Source: a virus. Taken from it: 42,746 bases of DNA. Location: positions 1-42,746 of IMG/VR virus record IMGVR_UViG_3300043353_000045; one strand, 5' to 3'. Every line of letters begins with the position of its first letter. Position 1 is the first letter of the stretch. Both the position numbers and the translations under genes were made by a program. This document shows, in pieces, positions 1 through 8,596 of the stretch. Under the pieces are notes generated by a model. The model worked only from the letters and a program-made list of their open reading frames with translations, had not been told where the DNA came from and made no database searches.

Positions 1-798
1 GTCTTCGACAACGTTGGCCGGCGGAATACCGCACGGGAAGGTGTCGTCGAACAGAACGTAGAACTCCATCTTGGTCCCACAGTTCTTACAACCGCACTCT
101 CCGCATTCTGGCTCGCATTTGCAACAGCTACCCTCTCGAACGCATACTCGCGTGGAACAAGGGAACTCCAAGAGTTTTTGCTTTATCCACGAAAGAGTCG
201 CCCGCGGCTGATAGGCCAACCGCTCTATGTACCGCTTGCGAAATTCCTCACAGGTCTCTGCGTCGGCGCCGCCACAGAACGTGCCACCGCAGATTTGCAC
301 AGCAGCGTCGATCCCGGGGGCAGGAGTCGTCAGAGTCCCAGTCGTTATCGTCCCCGCCGAGTTCATGGCCGGTCCAGGAGTCAAGGCTCTGATCCGGATC
401 ACGATGCTGTTGCTGTCTGGCATCGTCAAGGGGATCGTACCGACGGAGATGTAAGTCCCCTGGCTCGTGCTGATCTCCAGCGACGGCGGAATGGGCGAGC
501 CTGCCGTCCCTGTCAATTTAGCGTAACCCTCAGAGTGCGACGCCGGGTTAGGAAACACCCCATGTTGAGCCGCCATGGCGTAGAGATTATCGCAACAAGC
601 TGTGGCAGGATCAGTTTCCCGCCACATCTGATCTGCGACAGCGTAGAATTGCTCTGCCATCGCGTAGTCATTCGTCAGGACATACCATTCGTTCGACTCC
701 GGTATGATTTTGCCACCACCCAAGACAGTGGAGGAAAACATACTTCGGAGCTGATCAAACAGCGCCTGTGGGTCGGGTCTCAGAATAGTGCATGACAT
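1..798 (-). CDS. Baseplate J-like protein (Mu gp47 type), 3' truncated by window edge
   Basis: The frame is open from an ATG at 798 to the window edge, giving 266 visible codons. The segment around residues 175-205 (EEFRKRYIERLAYQ, then RATLSWIKQKL) is typical of the Mu gp47/baseplate J family, which forms the wedge linking baseplate hub and periphery. It directly follows the gp46-like gene, which is the Mu order gp45-gp46-gp47. It is odd in carrying a dense cysteine cluster after that segment (CCKCEPECGECGCKNCG) and about 16 cysteines overall, far more than usual for a baseplate protein. The ATG was chosen because the ATG at 803 hits a stop after seven codons. No strong ribosome binding site is seen, so coupling to the upstream stop at 812-814 is likely. 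The family call rests on motif and position. Confidence 0.8.
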   Translation of the reverse strand, partial: MSCTILRPDPQALFDQLRSMFSSTVLGGGKIIPESNEWYVLTNDYAMAEQFYAVADQMWRETDPATACCDNLYAMAAQHGVFPNPASHSEGYAKLTGTAGSPIPPSLEISTSQGTYISVGTIPLTMPDSNSIVIRIRALTPGPAMNSAGTITTGTLTTPAPGIDAAVQICGGTFCGGADAETCEEFRKRYIERLAYQPRATLSWIKQKLLEFPCSTRVCVREGSCCKCEPECGECGCKNCGTKMEFYVLFDDTFPCGIPPANVVED

Positions 799-811
799 TT
801 CATGGACCCGC

Positions 812-1354
812 TCAGTGCCAGAACCAGTTACCTGAAGACAGGCTGCCTGACAGATTGAGAGTGTGACTCGCGTTCATCACCGTCGCTGTGATGATGATGT
901 CGACTCGGTTGTGGCTACGATAAACGGTCTCGACGTCGACGCTGTTGGCAAGTCCTTGAGCGACGAGCTTGCTAACATCGGCAGTCACGGCAGCGTTGAT
1001 CGCCTTGACAGCATCAGCCGTTCGGATGTACGGCTTAGTCGCAGCGTTCCACATCTTCGAGCCGATGTACAAACCATCGCCGCGGTAAGACTCAGACCAG
1101 TGGCCGTAGACGGCAGCAGGCGAAGGACACTTGGCGTCGGTTCTGGCCCGGGTGTTGAGAATATTGAGGATCAGGCTCTCCAACCACTCATCGTTCCTGA
1201 TCGTTCGGCCGTCGTCGGCTTCCTCGACATACTGGAGCCCAGGGATAGCACACTGTGTGCCACATACACTGTAGTCGCCGCAAGCGCCCTGCCGCGTCGT
1301 CCAGAAGATCCGCCGGCGGCCGGAGTTCCGGTCGGCGCACGGCTGTTCGATCAT
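812..1354 (-). CDS. Phage GP46-like baseplate protein
   Basis: This 180-residue protein matches the Mu gp46 pattern: an acidic N-terminal part with NDEWLESLILNILNTRART, then a GHWSESYRGDGLYIGSKMW segment corresponding to the family's GWWGD...GSRLW motif, and a C-terminal VDIIITATV strand. Members are small baseplate wedge components. The start overlaps the stop of the upstream gp45-like gene as ATGA (1351-1354), indicating translational coupling. Five cysteines lie in the N-terminal half, in keeping with the cysteine-rich trend of this virion. Assignment is by motif and gene order. Confidence 0.8.
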   Translation of the reverse strand: MIEQPCADRNSGRRRIFWTTRQGACGDYSVCGTQCAIPGLQYVEEADDGRTIRNDEWLESLILNILNTRARTDAKCPSPAAVYGHWSESYRGDGLYIGSKMWNAATKPYIRTADAVKAINAAVTADVSKLVAQGLANSVDVETVYRSHNRVDIIITATVMNASHTLNLSGSLSSGNWFWH

Positions 1355-1944
1355 CGGTCGAGGTCCATCTCGAGCTGGGCCGTCGTCTTCGGCTGGTCAT
1401 CTTTCTCGATCTCGGCTTGCTTGCTGCCTTCGAAGCTGGGCGGCTTCTCGCTGCCCTGAATGACCTGCGGGGTCTTGATCCGCTTGTTGACGACCAGTTC
1501 GCCATCGACGATCAATTTCTTGACCCTAAACACACCTTGGTCACCTTTGACCTCAAATTCGCCCTTTTCCCCCACGGCGAACTTGTTCTTAGTGATGTGG
1601 GCCAGTTTGTCCGAGAAATCCAAGGCAAACTCGCCGTCGGTGGGATGTTGAACCCCACCTGATCCCTCCATCCACCGTCGCTGCTTGTCCTTGGGGATAG
1701 TCAGCAGCGCCATTTTCAGCTGGGTATCCGACGACGAGGACAGGAGCATGACCTCGGTGTTGAACTTTTCCTTGACGTTGAAAGAAACTCCGCCGACCAG
1801 GACCATGGCTTCTTGGTCCTCGCTGTCCGTGCCACGGACTTTGATGATCGAGCCCTTGCCCGTGTATTTTTGCTTGCCCCAGACGTGCCGCTCGATGCCG
1901 TCCTGAACGTCTCGGGTTCTCTCTCGATACCGGGTAAAGCTCAT
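1351..1944 (-). CDS. Baseplate assembly protein V, Mu gp45-like
   Basis: From the ATG at 1944 the product is 197 residues, starting MSFTRYRERTRDVQDGIERH. The Mu gp45/gpV family forms the membrane-piercing spike. The central region has the expected OB-fold and beta-helix flavour (VRGTDSEDQEAMVLVGGVSF, later FAVGEKGEFEVKGDQGVF). Longer upstream reading was rejected because the ATG at 1944 overlaps the gpP-like stop as ATGA (1941-1944) and the upstream residues look non-native. The C-terminus is charged and probably extended beyond the spike. It is followed by gp46-like and gp47-like genes, as in Mu. Confidence 0.78.
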   Translation of the reverse strand: MSFTRYRERTRDVQDGIERHVWGKQKYTGKGSIIKVRGTDSEDQEAMVLVGGVSFNVKEKFNTEVMLLSSSSDTQLKMALLTIPKDKQRRWMEGSGGVQHPTDGEFALDFSDKLAHITKNKFAVGEKGEFEVKGDQGVFRVKKLIVDGELVVNKRIKTPQVIQGSEKPPSFEGSKQAEIEKDDQPKTTAQLEMDLDR

Positions 1945-3272
1945 GACGTTTCCTCCCCAAACCATGGTGGTAAGACCAGCGGCGGCTGCCGTGGTGGCTC
2001 TTCTGTTTCTTCCTTCGGTGGCAGAGCAGCGGCTTCGACCAAGGTCATCAGCGGCAGATCTCCCAACATCGGAGACGACCAAGGAGCCGGAAACTGATCC
2101 GCGACCATGGTTACACCAGACTGATTTCTCCTGGCCTGTCCCATGTTCAGAGGCAGCGAGGAGAGGCCGAAGCCGCCGCCGCTGCCGCCGGAGCCGCCTG
2201 ACGGCGGTGGCGATAGCGTCAGAGTCGTCTTCAATTCCTTTTCAGCGTTGACGTGGTAGGTCAGTTCCGTGCATTCGAAGACGTCAAAGATACCTTCGGG
2301 CGGGACCTCGACGTAATGGGTGTTGCCAATATCCCAGGGCTGGCCGCTAGGAGTCTGAACGTGAAAGACGTCGATCGTGATCTTCTTGCTTTCCGTGCTT
2401 CGCTTGTTCATCTCAAAACGGGCGCGACGTTCCAGAGTTTTATCGTCAGCGTCACCGTAGTGCTGAACGGTCAGCGGCACGAAGTCCTTAACCCAGCTAT
2501 CTTGAACTTCCTTGAACGTCTTGAGCAGGGCTTCCTCGCCCCACTTGTCTTTGTCGCTCCGCTGTCCCTTGACCTTGACTTTGCTCTTGGCTTCATCCTC
2601 TGACTGTTCGGCAGAGAACGTCAGGATGTTCTGGCCGAGGATGAGGGCGTCGCCGCCACCGCTTTCCGATCCGACACCATCCGTGACGCGCAGCTTGCCG
2701 TCACGGGTCTCATACATGAAGTAACAATTTTCCAGCGCAACTCGGTGCAGCTCGTCGACCACTCTTGCCCCGTCACGAAATCGCTGTTTATCAAGCTTGA
2801 TCACCTCGCCTTTCCACTCGACCTGAGTTTTCCACGGCTCGACCAGTTTCTCCACGACCTCTTTAGTCGTGGGCTTCAGCATGTTCGTCGTCGGGTGCTG
2901 GTGGCTCGAGTCGATCAGCCGCTTAGTCTTGCCGCGAGCTGACAGCTTGATGGTGTACTCGTTAGGACCGATGCTGACGCTCATAGAACCACCGTGGTTG
3001 TCCTCGCCGCCTGCCCTGGTCCCTTTCTCCCCCTTCTTAGCACCACTGCCCTGGCGCTTATCTATGCTCCCTGTGAAGGCCAACTGACCGGCGATGTAGA
3101 CCTGGATCTCCGCGCCAGCCTTGGCCTGGCGGATCAAAGGCGACGGTGGCATGGCGCCGGCGAAGATCGACACTGAAAGGGAACCCGTCAGCTCATCTTT
3201 GCTCCGCTGAAGAGTCATCTCCGTCCAGTTCGTCAGTTCGCCGCCGCCAATAGTAATGACAACAGGTTTCAT
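1941..3272 (-). CDS. Baseplate hub protein, Mu gpP-like
   Basis: A 443-residue protein whose N-terminus (ELTNWTEMTLQRSKDELTG, then GAEIQVYIAGQLAFTGSID) is the gpP / phage late-control D fold that forms the central baseplate hub. Mid-protein residues TFSAEQSEDEAKSKVKVKGQ and FHVQTPSGQPWDIGN also fit gpP. The C-terminal 70 or so residues are a Gly/Ser linker followed by a Pro-rich tail, beyond the normal hub domain and probably flexible. It starts four bases after the gpN-like stop and ends in an ATGA overlap with the gp45-like gene. Order gpN-gpP-gp45-gp46-gp47 is that of Mu. Confidence 0.82.
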   Translation of the reverse strand: MKPVVITIGGGELTNWTEMTLQRSKDELTGSLSVSIFAGAMPPSPLIRQAKAGAEIQVYIAGQLAFTGSIDKRQGSGAKKGEKGTRAGGEDNHGGSMSVSIGPNEYTIKLSARGKTKRLIDSSHQHPTTNMLKPTTKEVVEKLVEPWKTQVEWKGEVIKLDKQRFRDGARVVDELHRVALENCYFMYETRDGKLRVTDGVGSESGGGDALILGQNILTFSAEQSEDEAKSKVKVKGQRSDKDKWGEEALLKTFKEVQDSWVKDFVPLTVQHYGDADDKTLERRARFEMNKRSTESKKITIDVFHVQTPSGQPWDIGNTHYVEVPPEGIFDVFECTELTYHVNAEKELKTTLTLSPPPSGGSGGSGGGFGLSSLPLNMGQARRNQSGVTMVADQFPAPWSSPMLGDLPLMTLVEAAALPPKEETEEPPRQPPLVLPPWFGEETS

Positions 3273-3275
3273 GAC

Positions 3276-4466
3276 TTACGTTGGCGCAACACCGACGACC
3301 ACGGGCTGGAAGCGGCCATTAGCATCGACGATGTTTCGCTGCTCCAACTCACGGTGTCGTTTGGCGTCTTTGTAAATCGCGTAAGCAGCGACCAGCGGGT
3401 GGACCCCGCCCATGAAATTCACAGCTACGAGACCTGGCAGGCGATACGCCAGATCATTCATCATCTTGCCGAACTCAGTCGCGTACTTGCGCAACTCCAA
3501 GAACAGAGTGTTGTCACAGTTCTTGTAAGCGACCTGGGCTTCGTCTTCAAGAACAGCCAGGACGGCGTCCATCGCCTGCAGGGCTTCGTCGATGTAAGCG
3601 TATTTCTTACCCATCGCAGCTTCAGCCATGCCGGTAGCCGCTAAGATCCGGTGACGGCTGAGGACAGCTTCTTCGCTCTCGACAGCGATCCCTGCCGGCA
3701 GGTCCGACGAGGTCGTAGCCGCATTGGCCAGTTTCTTCATCACAGTAAAAGCTTTGGCTGGATCGACCACATTAGAAGATATATGGCGAAAACCAGAAAC
3801 CAGAACGCGGTCCACATTAGAAGCCGATGCTGCCAATCCGTCATCGGTGGCTACCTCTTCGATCTTCAGAGCGTCGCGCCAGTCCTGAGCGGGGGCGTCT
3901 GGCGCCATCGTTCGGATAAACGTCTTGCCCACCAGATCAACGAGAAACTGAGCCCGGTCGATGATGTCTTTGCTCCAGGGCTGAGACACCAAAGTAGGCC
4001 GATAGTCCCGCAAGAAAGAATTCTTCGACGCCGTGTTGAGGCCTGACGAGATCAGGCCAAACAGAGAACCAAGGAGCCCGCTGATCGGATTAGCTTCGAC
4101 GAATTCCAGATCCGCCGTCGTCTCACCCGCTTTATCCTCGATGCTATCCTTGAACTTAGCCGACCGGCAGGCCACCATGACGCTGCCGCGGGTCGGGTGA
4201 ACCAGGATGCCAGGACCAGGAGACTCGCAAACGGCAAACAGGGCTTGGCTGTCGCTGACGTGATCGTCTTCTCGGAACGCTGCCGTCAGGTGGTAGACTC
4301 GGATCTTCCGACCTAAGTCGGCGTACGCTGTGTTTTCACCAAACGGAAACTCGCCTTCAGCGCCGCGACGACCGCCTTCGATGTCGGCTTCCGTGCACAA
4401 GAACGACACGCCCTTGAACGAGGCGGGCGCGTAGTCCTTACCAATGGCGCAGTTCGTTCGCGACAT
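3276..4466 (-). CDS. DNA circularization / tail protein, Mu gpN-like
   Basis: The first 120 residues carry the DNA_circ_N pattern: PASFKGVSFLC, then ADLGRKIRVYHLTA, CESPGPGILVHPTRG and ADLEFVEANP. Despite the family name, Mu gpN is a tail baseplate protein and the role here is probably baseplate or tail-tip assembly. The C-terminal half is helical and ends in a membrane-like LPGLVAVNFMGGVHPLVAAYAI region, as commonly seen in the family. The ATG overlaps the tape-measure stop as TAATG (4464-4468). 396 residues is a usual length. Confidence 0.8.
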   Translation of the reverse strand: MSRTNCAIGKDYAPASFKGVSFLCTEADIEGGRRGAEGEFPFGENTAYADLGRKIRVYHLTAAFREDDHVSDSQALFAVCESPGPGILVHPTRGSVMVACRSAKFKDSIEDKAGETTADLEFVEANPISGLLGSLFGLISSGLNTASKNSFLRDYRPTLVSQPWSKDIIDRAQFLVDLVGKTFIRTMAPDAPAQDWRDALKIEEVATDDGLAASASNVDRVLVSGFRHISSNVVDPAKAFTVMKKLANAATTSSDLPAGIAVESEEAVLSRHRILAATGMAEAAMGKKYAYIDEALQAMDAVLAVLEDEAQVAYKNCDNTLFLELRKYATEFGKMMNDLAYRLPGLVAVNFMGGVHPLVAAYAIYKDAKRHRELEQRNIVDANGRFQPVVVGVAPT

Positions 4467-7150
4467 TACTCAGCGGCCTTCTGACTGCCCTTGTCACCGG
4501 ACGCTCCAGCACCAGTGACGTTGGCATTGACGTTGATGCTGATGTTGGACAGGCCGGAACGAATAACGCCAAGCGCCGAGTTGCCAAAGGTCTCTCCAGC
4601 GCCGCCGGCTCCTCCTTGGATGACCCCGATAGCACTGTTGCCGACGTTGGTGCCAGCCTCAGTGCCCTTTTGCGGAAAGGCGTTAAACGTCGTGTTGAAG
4701 TTGCTGTTAGCAGTACTGAGACCTAGTACGGAATTGGCGAGATTTACTGACGAGTCATTGACACCCTTCGCTGCTGCATCGAGAGTGATTCCAATGGAAG
4801 GGTCCAACGGTTTACCAAAACCACCTCCCACCGTTGTATCAGTCTCCGGTGGTGGCTTCGGCAGGTTGCGAATTATGTCATCCAGCCACGTCGGCCGTTC
4901 TGTGGTTGGCGCTGGTACTGGAACTGCACCGGTTGGCTTCTCGAAGTTACCGCCAGGCGGAACCTGAATGAATTTCTTCGGATCAAACCAATCGGGCTTG
5001 ATCATGCCTTCTTGGTAAGCCTTGTTAGTCGCCAGCTGATTTACGACCTTCGTCAACCGAACGACTTCTGCGATGGCGGCGGATCGTTCCTCCGGATAAG
5101 GCGAAATCGTGCCACGGTTCGCCGTTTCCAGATCAGCCAAGGCTAGTTTCAAAGCGGTAGCGGTCTGCTGCTCTGGAGTCTGACTACTGATGGGATTAGA
5201 GGGGGCACTGCCGACGCCAAACCAGTTGGCTAAAGCCGTGGCACCGTCGATCAACAAAGAACCGCCTCGAATCAAACCCTCAGCAGCCGTAGCCAGCGGT
5301 CCCAGTCCTGCTTTGAATATGTCCAGTCCACCAGCAGTTAGAGTTTGAGCTTCCTTGCCTTGCGGATTTTTAATGGCCTCCGTGAGGTACTTCAACTTGT
5401 CAGCGAGCCCCATTTTCTCAAACATGGCGTCGCCCATCTGCGCCCGACGGTTCTCCAATTCAGTCTTTAGATTTGCCCACTGCGCCGTCCAGGACTTGGC
5501 CATGGCGTTTGGCACGTTTTGTTTGAGCGAAAGTCGAGCTTGTTCGACTTGTTGCTGGGCCTGCTTGTTACCAAGGATCATGTCAGCGACGCCCTGCTTG
5601 CCAGCGGCTGACATGTTTTTGAAGTTTCTACCAATCCAAGCTATCGTTTCAGCGTTGGTCGCCTCACCGGCAGCGGCAATTTCGTCCTGTGTCTTACCCG
5701 CCTCTTTAGCAGCTCGCATTCGTTCCTTAGAGGCATTAGTCTTGCCAATGTCTTCCTGCATCTTTGGAACGACGTGTTGCTGATACCACATATAGGGATC
5801 TTCATACAATCCCGCTTCATCGACAGCGTGGCCACTGCCAGGAATAATGGAACCTTTTTTCTTGCTTTTCTTTCCGACTTCCTTACGGTCGAAACCTTCT
5901 AGAAGTTTAAGATTAGCCAGACCTTCGTTCAGTGCCTTGTTGTCGATCGTACCTGTGGCCGACGACATTGCCCGATAAGCTTCGTTGGCGGACCGAACGC
6001 CGCGGTTACCGGCGTTCATCAACGTCTTGGCTATGGCATCGGCGCTAAAGCTGTAGCCGGCGGTCTTCAGGTTCGCCAGCGTAGTCTTGATCATACCGGG
6101 CGTCAGTTCCGGATCGGCCGCTTGGGCGATCTGAATACCCTCTAGAACACGACGACCTTCTTTGGTGATGTTGCCCTTTTCATCGGTAATGTCCGTCGAG
6201 GCCAAGTTCATGGCCTGAACAAGCTTACGAACACCTGCCTTAACATCCTCCGGTGATTTATCTGGACCACCTAAAGCATACTGACGGGGTAGAACTTCCC
6301 GTTCCATGAGATCAGCGATGTTGATAGCGGCCCTAGCTCTAGCCTCGCCCCGTTCTTCCGGCGTCTTGCCCTCGCCTTGGACGTCACCAAGAAGCGAAGT
6401 TACCAGCTGCTTGCGTTCGTCGTCAGTGTAAGGCAGGGGACCACGGTCTTTTGTCTTGTCCGCGTTGTTCGCATCAATGATAGCTTGTTGCGCTGGTGTA
6501 GCTGCCACAGCGGCTTGCAGCTTGGTACGATCACGAGTAGCAGCACTCTCGGTTACGGCCTTCAACGCAGCCGCTGCCGCATAAGCTGCCGCCGTCACCG
6601 CCATGAATGCTGGGTTGATCCCAAGGAAACCCAGGCCACCGCCTAAACCGGCACTGAAACCTCGACCAGCAGCGCCAAGTCCAGCACCGATGAAACCACG
6701 ACCACCACCGCCTCCGCCACCAGCACCGGGGGCTCCAGGACGGCCACCGCCGGGACGGCCGCCCCCAAGGCCAGGCCTACCAGCACCAGCACCGGGTCCG
6801 CCACCAGCATTAACAAAGGGAACATTGATAGGCCGCCGAGCGGCTGACCGTAACGCTGCCAACTGCTGGCGGGCTTGGGAGATCGCGCTAGTGTTGATGT
6901 TGACGCGGGCTGCGGTAGAGGTGTTCTTCAGACCACGGATGTCTCGCGTGAGACCACGAACTGCGTTCTGGGCTTGACGAACCGAACCCGTATTGGCAGT
7001 GATGTTGATGTTCTGTGCGCGCTTGGCGGCGTTGACCTCGTTGCGCAAGGCTCGCAGGGCTCTCGTGGCCTTGTCTACATTGGCGTCGTTGACCTTGATG
7101 TCGATCTTGATCGACTTCAGGGACTTCGCTGTGGTCGCAAGGGTTTTCAA
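4466..7150 (-). CDS. Tape measure protein
   Basis: A long helical protein with repeated NINTSAISQARQQLAALRS-type heptads, a Gly/Arg/Pro-rich linker (about residues 115-160), hydrophobic Ala-rich helices near residues 165-200, and a Gly/Asn-rich C-terminus. Length and its place between chaperone and gpN identify it as tape measure. The only conventional start in frame is TTG at 7150, with no clear ribosome binding site. The frame stays open upstream to 7243 and encodes FVEQATLQVRDQSTAQINKI, which looks like the true tape-measure N-terminus. No ATG, GTG or TTG occurs in that extension; an ATC at 7228 lies five bases after an AGGGGG. The true 5' end is therefore unresolved. Confidence 0.82.
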   Translation of the reverse strand: MKTLATTAKSLKSIKIDIKVNDANVDKATRALRALRNEVNAAKRAQNINITANTGSVRQAQNAVRGLTRDIRGLKNTSTAARVNINTSAISQARQQLAALRSAARRPINVPFVNAGGGPGAGAGRPGLGGGRPGGGRPGAPGAGGGGGGGRGFIGAGLGAAGRGFSAGLGGGLGFLGINPAFMAVTAAAYAAAAALKAVTESAATRDRTKLQAAVAATPAQQAIIDANNADKTKDRGPLPYTDDERKQLVTSLLGDVQGEGKTPEERGEARARAAINIADLMEREVLPRQYALGGPDKSPEDVKAGVRKLVQAMNLASTDITDEKGNITKEGRRVLEGIQIAQAADPELTPGMIKTTLANLKTAGYSFSADAIAKTLMNAGNRGVRSANEAYRAMSSATGTIDNKALNEGLANLKLLEGFDRKEVGKKSKKKGSIIPGSGHAVDEAGLYEDPYMWYQQHVVPKMQEDIGKTNASKERMRAAKEAGKTQDEIAAAGEATNAETIAWIGRNFKNMSAAGKQGVADMILGNKQAQQQVEQARLSLKQNVPNAMAKSWTAQWANLKTELENRRAQMGDAMFEKMGLADKLKYLTEAIKNPQGKEAQTLTAGGLDIFKAGLGPLATAAEGLIRGGSLLIDGATALANWFGVGSAPSNPISSQTPEQQTATALKLALADLETANRGTISPYPEERSAAIAEVVRLTKVVNQLATNKAYQEGMIKPDWFDPKKFIQVPPGGNFEKPTGAVPVPAPTTERPTWLDDIIRNLPKPPPETDTTVGGGFGKPLDPSIGITLDAAAKGVNDSSVNLANSVLGLSTANSNFNTTFNAFPQKGTEAGTNVGNSAIGVIQGGAGGAGETFGNSALGVIRSGLSNISINVNANVTGAGASGDKGSQKAAE

Positions 7151-7243
7151 CGCCGCGTTGATCTTATTGATCTGAGCGGTCGACTGATCTCTTACTTGGA
7201 GGGTAGCTTGCTCGACGAAAGAGGCGATGACGGCCCCCTGTTT

Positions 7244-7474
7244 TTAGCCGTAGTCCCTGAGGAAGAACCCGGTTAACATCATCACGCCGTACAGGATGCC
7301 AGCGTAGATTGCGTACTGCCAATTATAGAACCACCAGTAATACCCGACGCAGAATAAAAAACTTACGAGAAGAAAAACATCGACGATCCGAATTCGCCAG
7401 ATGAGGTCTTTGTTGATCTGGCCTTCAAACCAGTCCCAAGACCGAACGACGAACAAGGGTATCTTAAAATTCAT
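7244..7474 (-). CDS. Small two-helix membrane protein
   Basis: A 76-residue protein with two hydrophobic segments (about residues 32-50 and 55-70: VFLLVSFLFCVGYYWWFY and YAIYAGILYGVMMLTGFFL). Its ATG overlaps the stop of the upstream regulator as ATGA (7471-7474). Its TAA stop lies in the same frame as the start of the tape measure, separated from it only by that stop codon. Function is unknown. A holin-like or host-envelope role is possible but not shown by the sequence. Confidence 0.65.
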   Translation of the reverse strand: MNFKIPLFVVRSWDWFEGQINKDLIWRIRIVDVFLLVSFLFCVGYYWWFYNWQYAIYAGILYGVMMLTGFFLRDYG

Positions 7475-7854
7475 TGGATCTTTTCAGCCCCGTTTTTACC
7501 CAACCAGTCTTGCAACTCCTCGATAGCTTTCTCTCCCATGCCGGGAATTCTAGCTAACCGTTCGAGGGTCGGGAAATGGGTCTTGACGGCCTCAGGCGAG
7601 ATCTCTTCGATCCCCCCGCGGACTAGAGCGTTGTGGGTTCGAACGGACAGGCCGTTGTCGGGAGCTTCCTCGAGGGATTCAAGCTGGATCGCGATGTTGA
7701 TGAGTTGTCGAACGCGCTCTCGCGTGAGCTTGAACCGGTTAGCGATCTGCAGGTAATTTTGACCCTGGCGATGCAGAAACAGGGCTTCCTTAGCGCGCAA
7801 CACGGTAGCCTCGTTCCAGGAAAAACGGAGAAGGGCCGCAGTGACTCGGATCAC
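7471..7854 (-). CDS. Regulator with sigma region-4-like HTH and RNA polymerase alpha-CTD-like domain
   Basis: A 127-residue protein beginning with GTG at 7854 after an AAAGGGGG ribosome binding site. Residues 33-51 (NYLQIANRFKLTRERVRQL) closely match the helix-turn-helix of sigma-70 region 4. Residues 69-118 match the alpha-subunit C-terminal domain: LSVRTHNAL aligns with alpha LTVRSANCL, so R72 and N75 fall on DNA-contacting R265 and N268, and IPGMGEKAIEEL matches the second helix-hairpin-helix half. In host promoters alpha-CTD and sigma region 4 touch each other; here both modules appear on one phage polypeptide. Role as transcription activator or host-polymerase modifier is inferred. It precedes the small membrane protein with an ATGA overlap. 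Confidence 0.7.
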   Translation of the reverse strand: MIRVTAALLRFSWNEATVLRAKEALFLHRQGQNYLQIANRFKLTRERVRQLINIAIQLESLEEAPDNGLSVRTHNALVRGGIEEISPEAVKTHFPTLERLARIPGMGEKAIEELQDWLGKNGAEKIQ

Positions 7855-7870
7855 TACGGCCCCCTTTAGA

Positions 7871-8530
7871 TTACGCCGTCAAAAGCTGACGACGTTTCTT
7901 CCAACCCCAGATGCCGCCAAGCAGAGCGACCAGACCGGGGAAGCCAGCACCGACCACCGGACCAGGGACAGCTGCAGTACCGCTAATGTCGATACCGCCA
8001 TTGAAGCCACCAGGACCATTCGAGGTGATGGTGTAACGCACCTCGGCCGAGAACGGATTAGTCTCCAACCGGGCCACCGTGGCGTTCGCCGAACCCGATA
8101 CCGTGGTGAACACCGGGGTAGAGGACAACAGCGTGCCGTTGATGAAGGTCTGTTCCTGTGCCGTCCAACCCGCCGTCAAGCCACTAACCGAGAACGTCGA
8201 GAGGAAGTTGGTCAGGGCGTTGGTGCCAACGAGCTGCGATGCCGTGATGTCCAACACCAGCGTGTGCGCACCTGCCGCCGTCTGCTGCAAGTTCAGGGAG
8301 TTGGTCGTGAGAATCCCTGGAGCCGGCAGCGTCGTCTGCGAGTTGGCACTAACAGTGTTAAACGAGAACGCTCCAATCGATCCACCGATGATATTAAGCG
8401 TGCCGTTAACGGTGGTGGTGGTCTGGGTTAGACCGCCATCGACCGTTGCCGTGGCCGTAATCGTGTCGGCGAGAGCGGGACTGACCGCCAACGCCGCTAC
8501 TGCTGCAAACGCGTAGAGTAGACTCTTCAT
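7871..8530 (-). CDS. Exported protein with PEP-CTERM-like (VPGP) C-terminal anchor, copy 2
   Basis: A 219-residue protein with an N-terminal signal peptide (MKSLLYAFAAVAALAVSPALA), a Ser/Thr/Asn-rich beta-type body with almost no charged residues, and a C-terminal tripartite tail: AAVPGPVVGAGFPG, a hydrophobic helix, then KKRRQ. This is the architecture of PEP-CTERM proteins, which are exported and processed by exosortase, with Gly replacing the Glu of VPEP. An AAGGAG ribosome binding site lies eight bases before the ATG. It sits in the tail operon next to a second protein of the same design. A role on the host surface (exclusion, exopolysaccharide or envelope change) or as a virion component is inference. 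Confidence 0.75.
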   Translation of the reverse strand: MKSLLYAFAAVAALAVSPALADTITATATVDGGLTQTTTTVNGTLNIIGGSIGAFSFNTVSANSQTTLPAPGILTTNSLNLQQTAAGAHTLVLDITASQLVGTNALTNFLSTFSVSGLTAGWTAQEQTFINGTLLSSTPVFTTVSGSANATVARLETNPFSAEVRYTITSNGPGGFNGGIDISGTAAVPGPVVGAGFPGLVALLGGIWGWKKRRQLLTA

Positions 8531-8596
8531 TTTTTAGTCTCCTTGATCAACATTCCACGCGTCGACGTCTCGGCGCGCGGTCGTCTCCGGAATGGC

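Noticed and set aside
178-795. Plus-strand open frame near the left edge
   Set aside because: It is antisense to the gp47-like frame that runs off the window edge and fits the Mu gene order.
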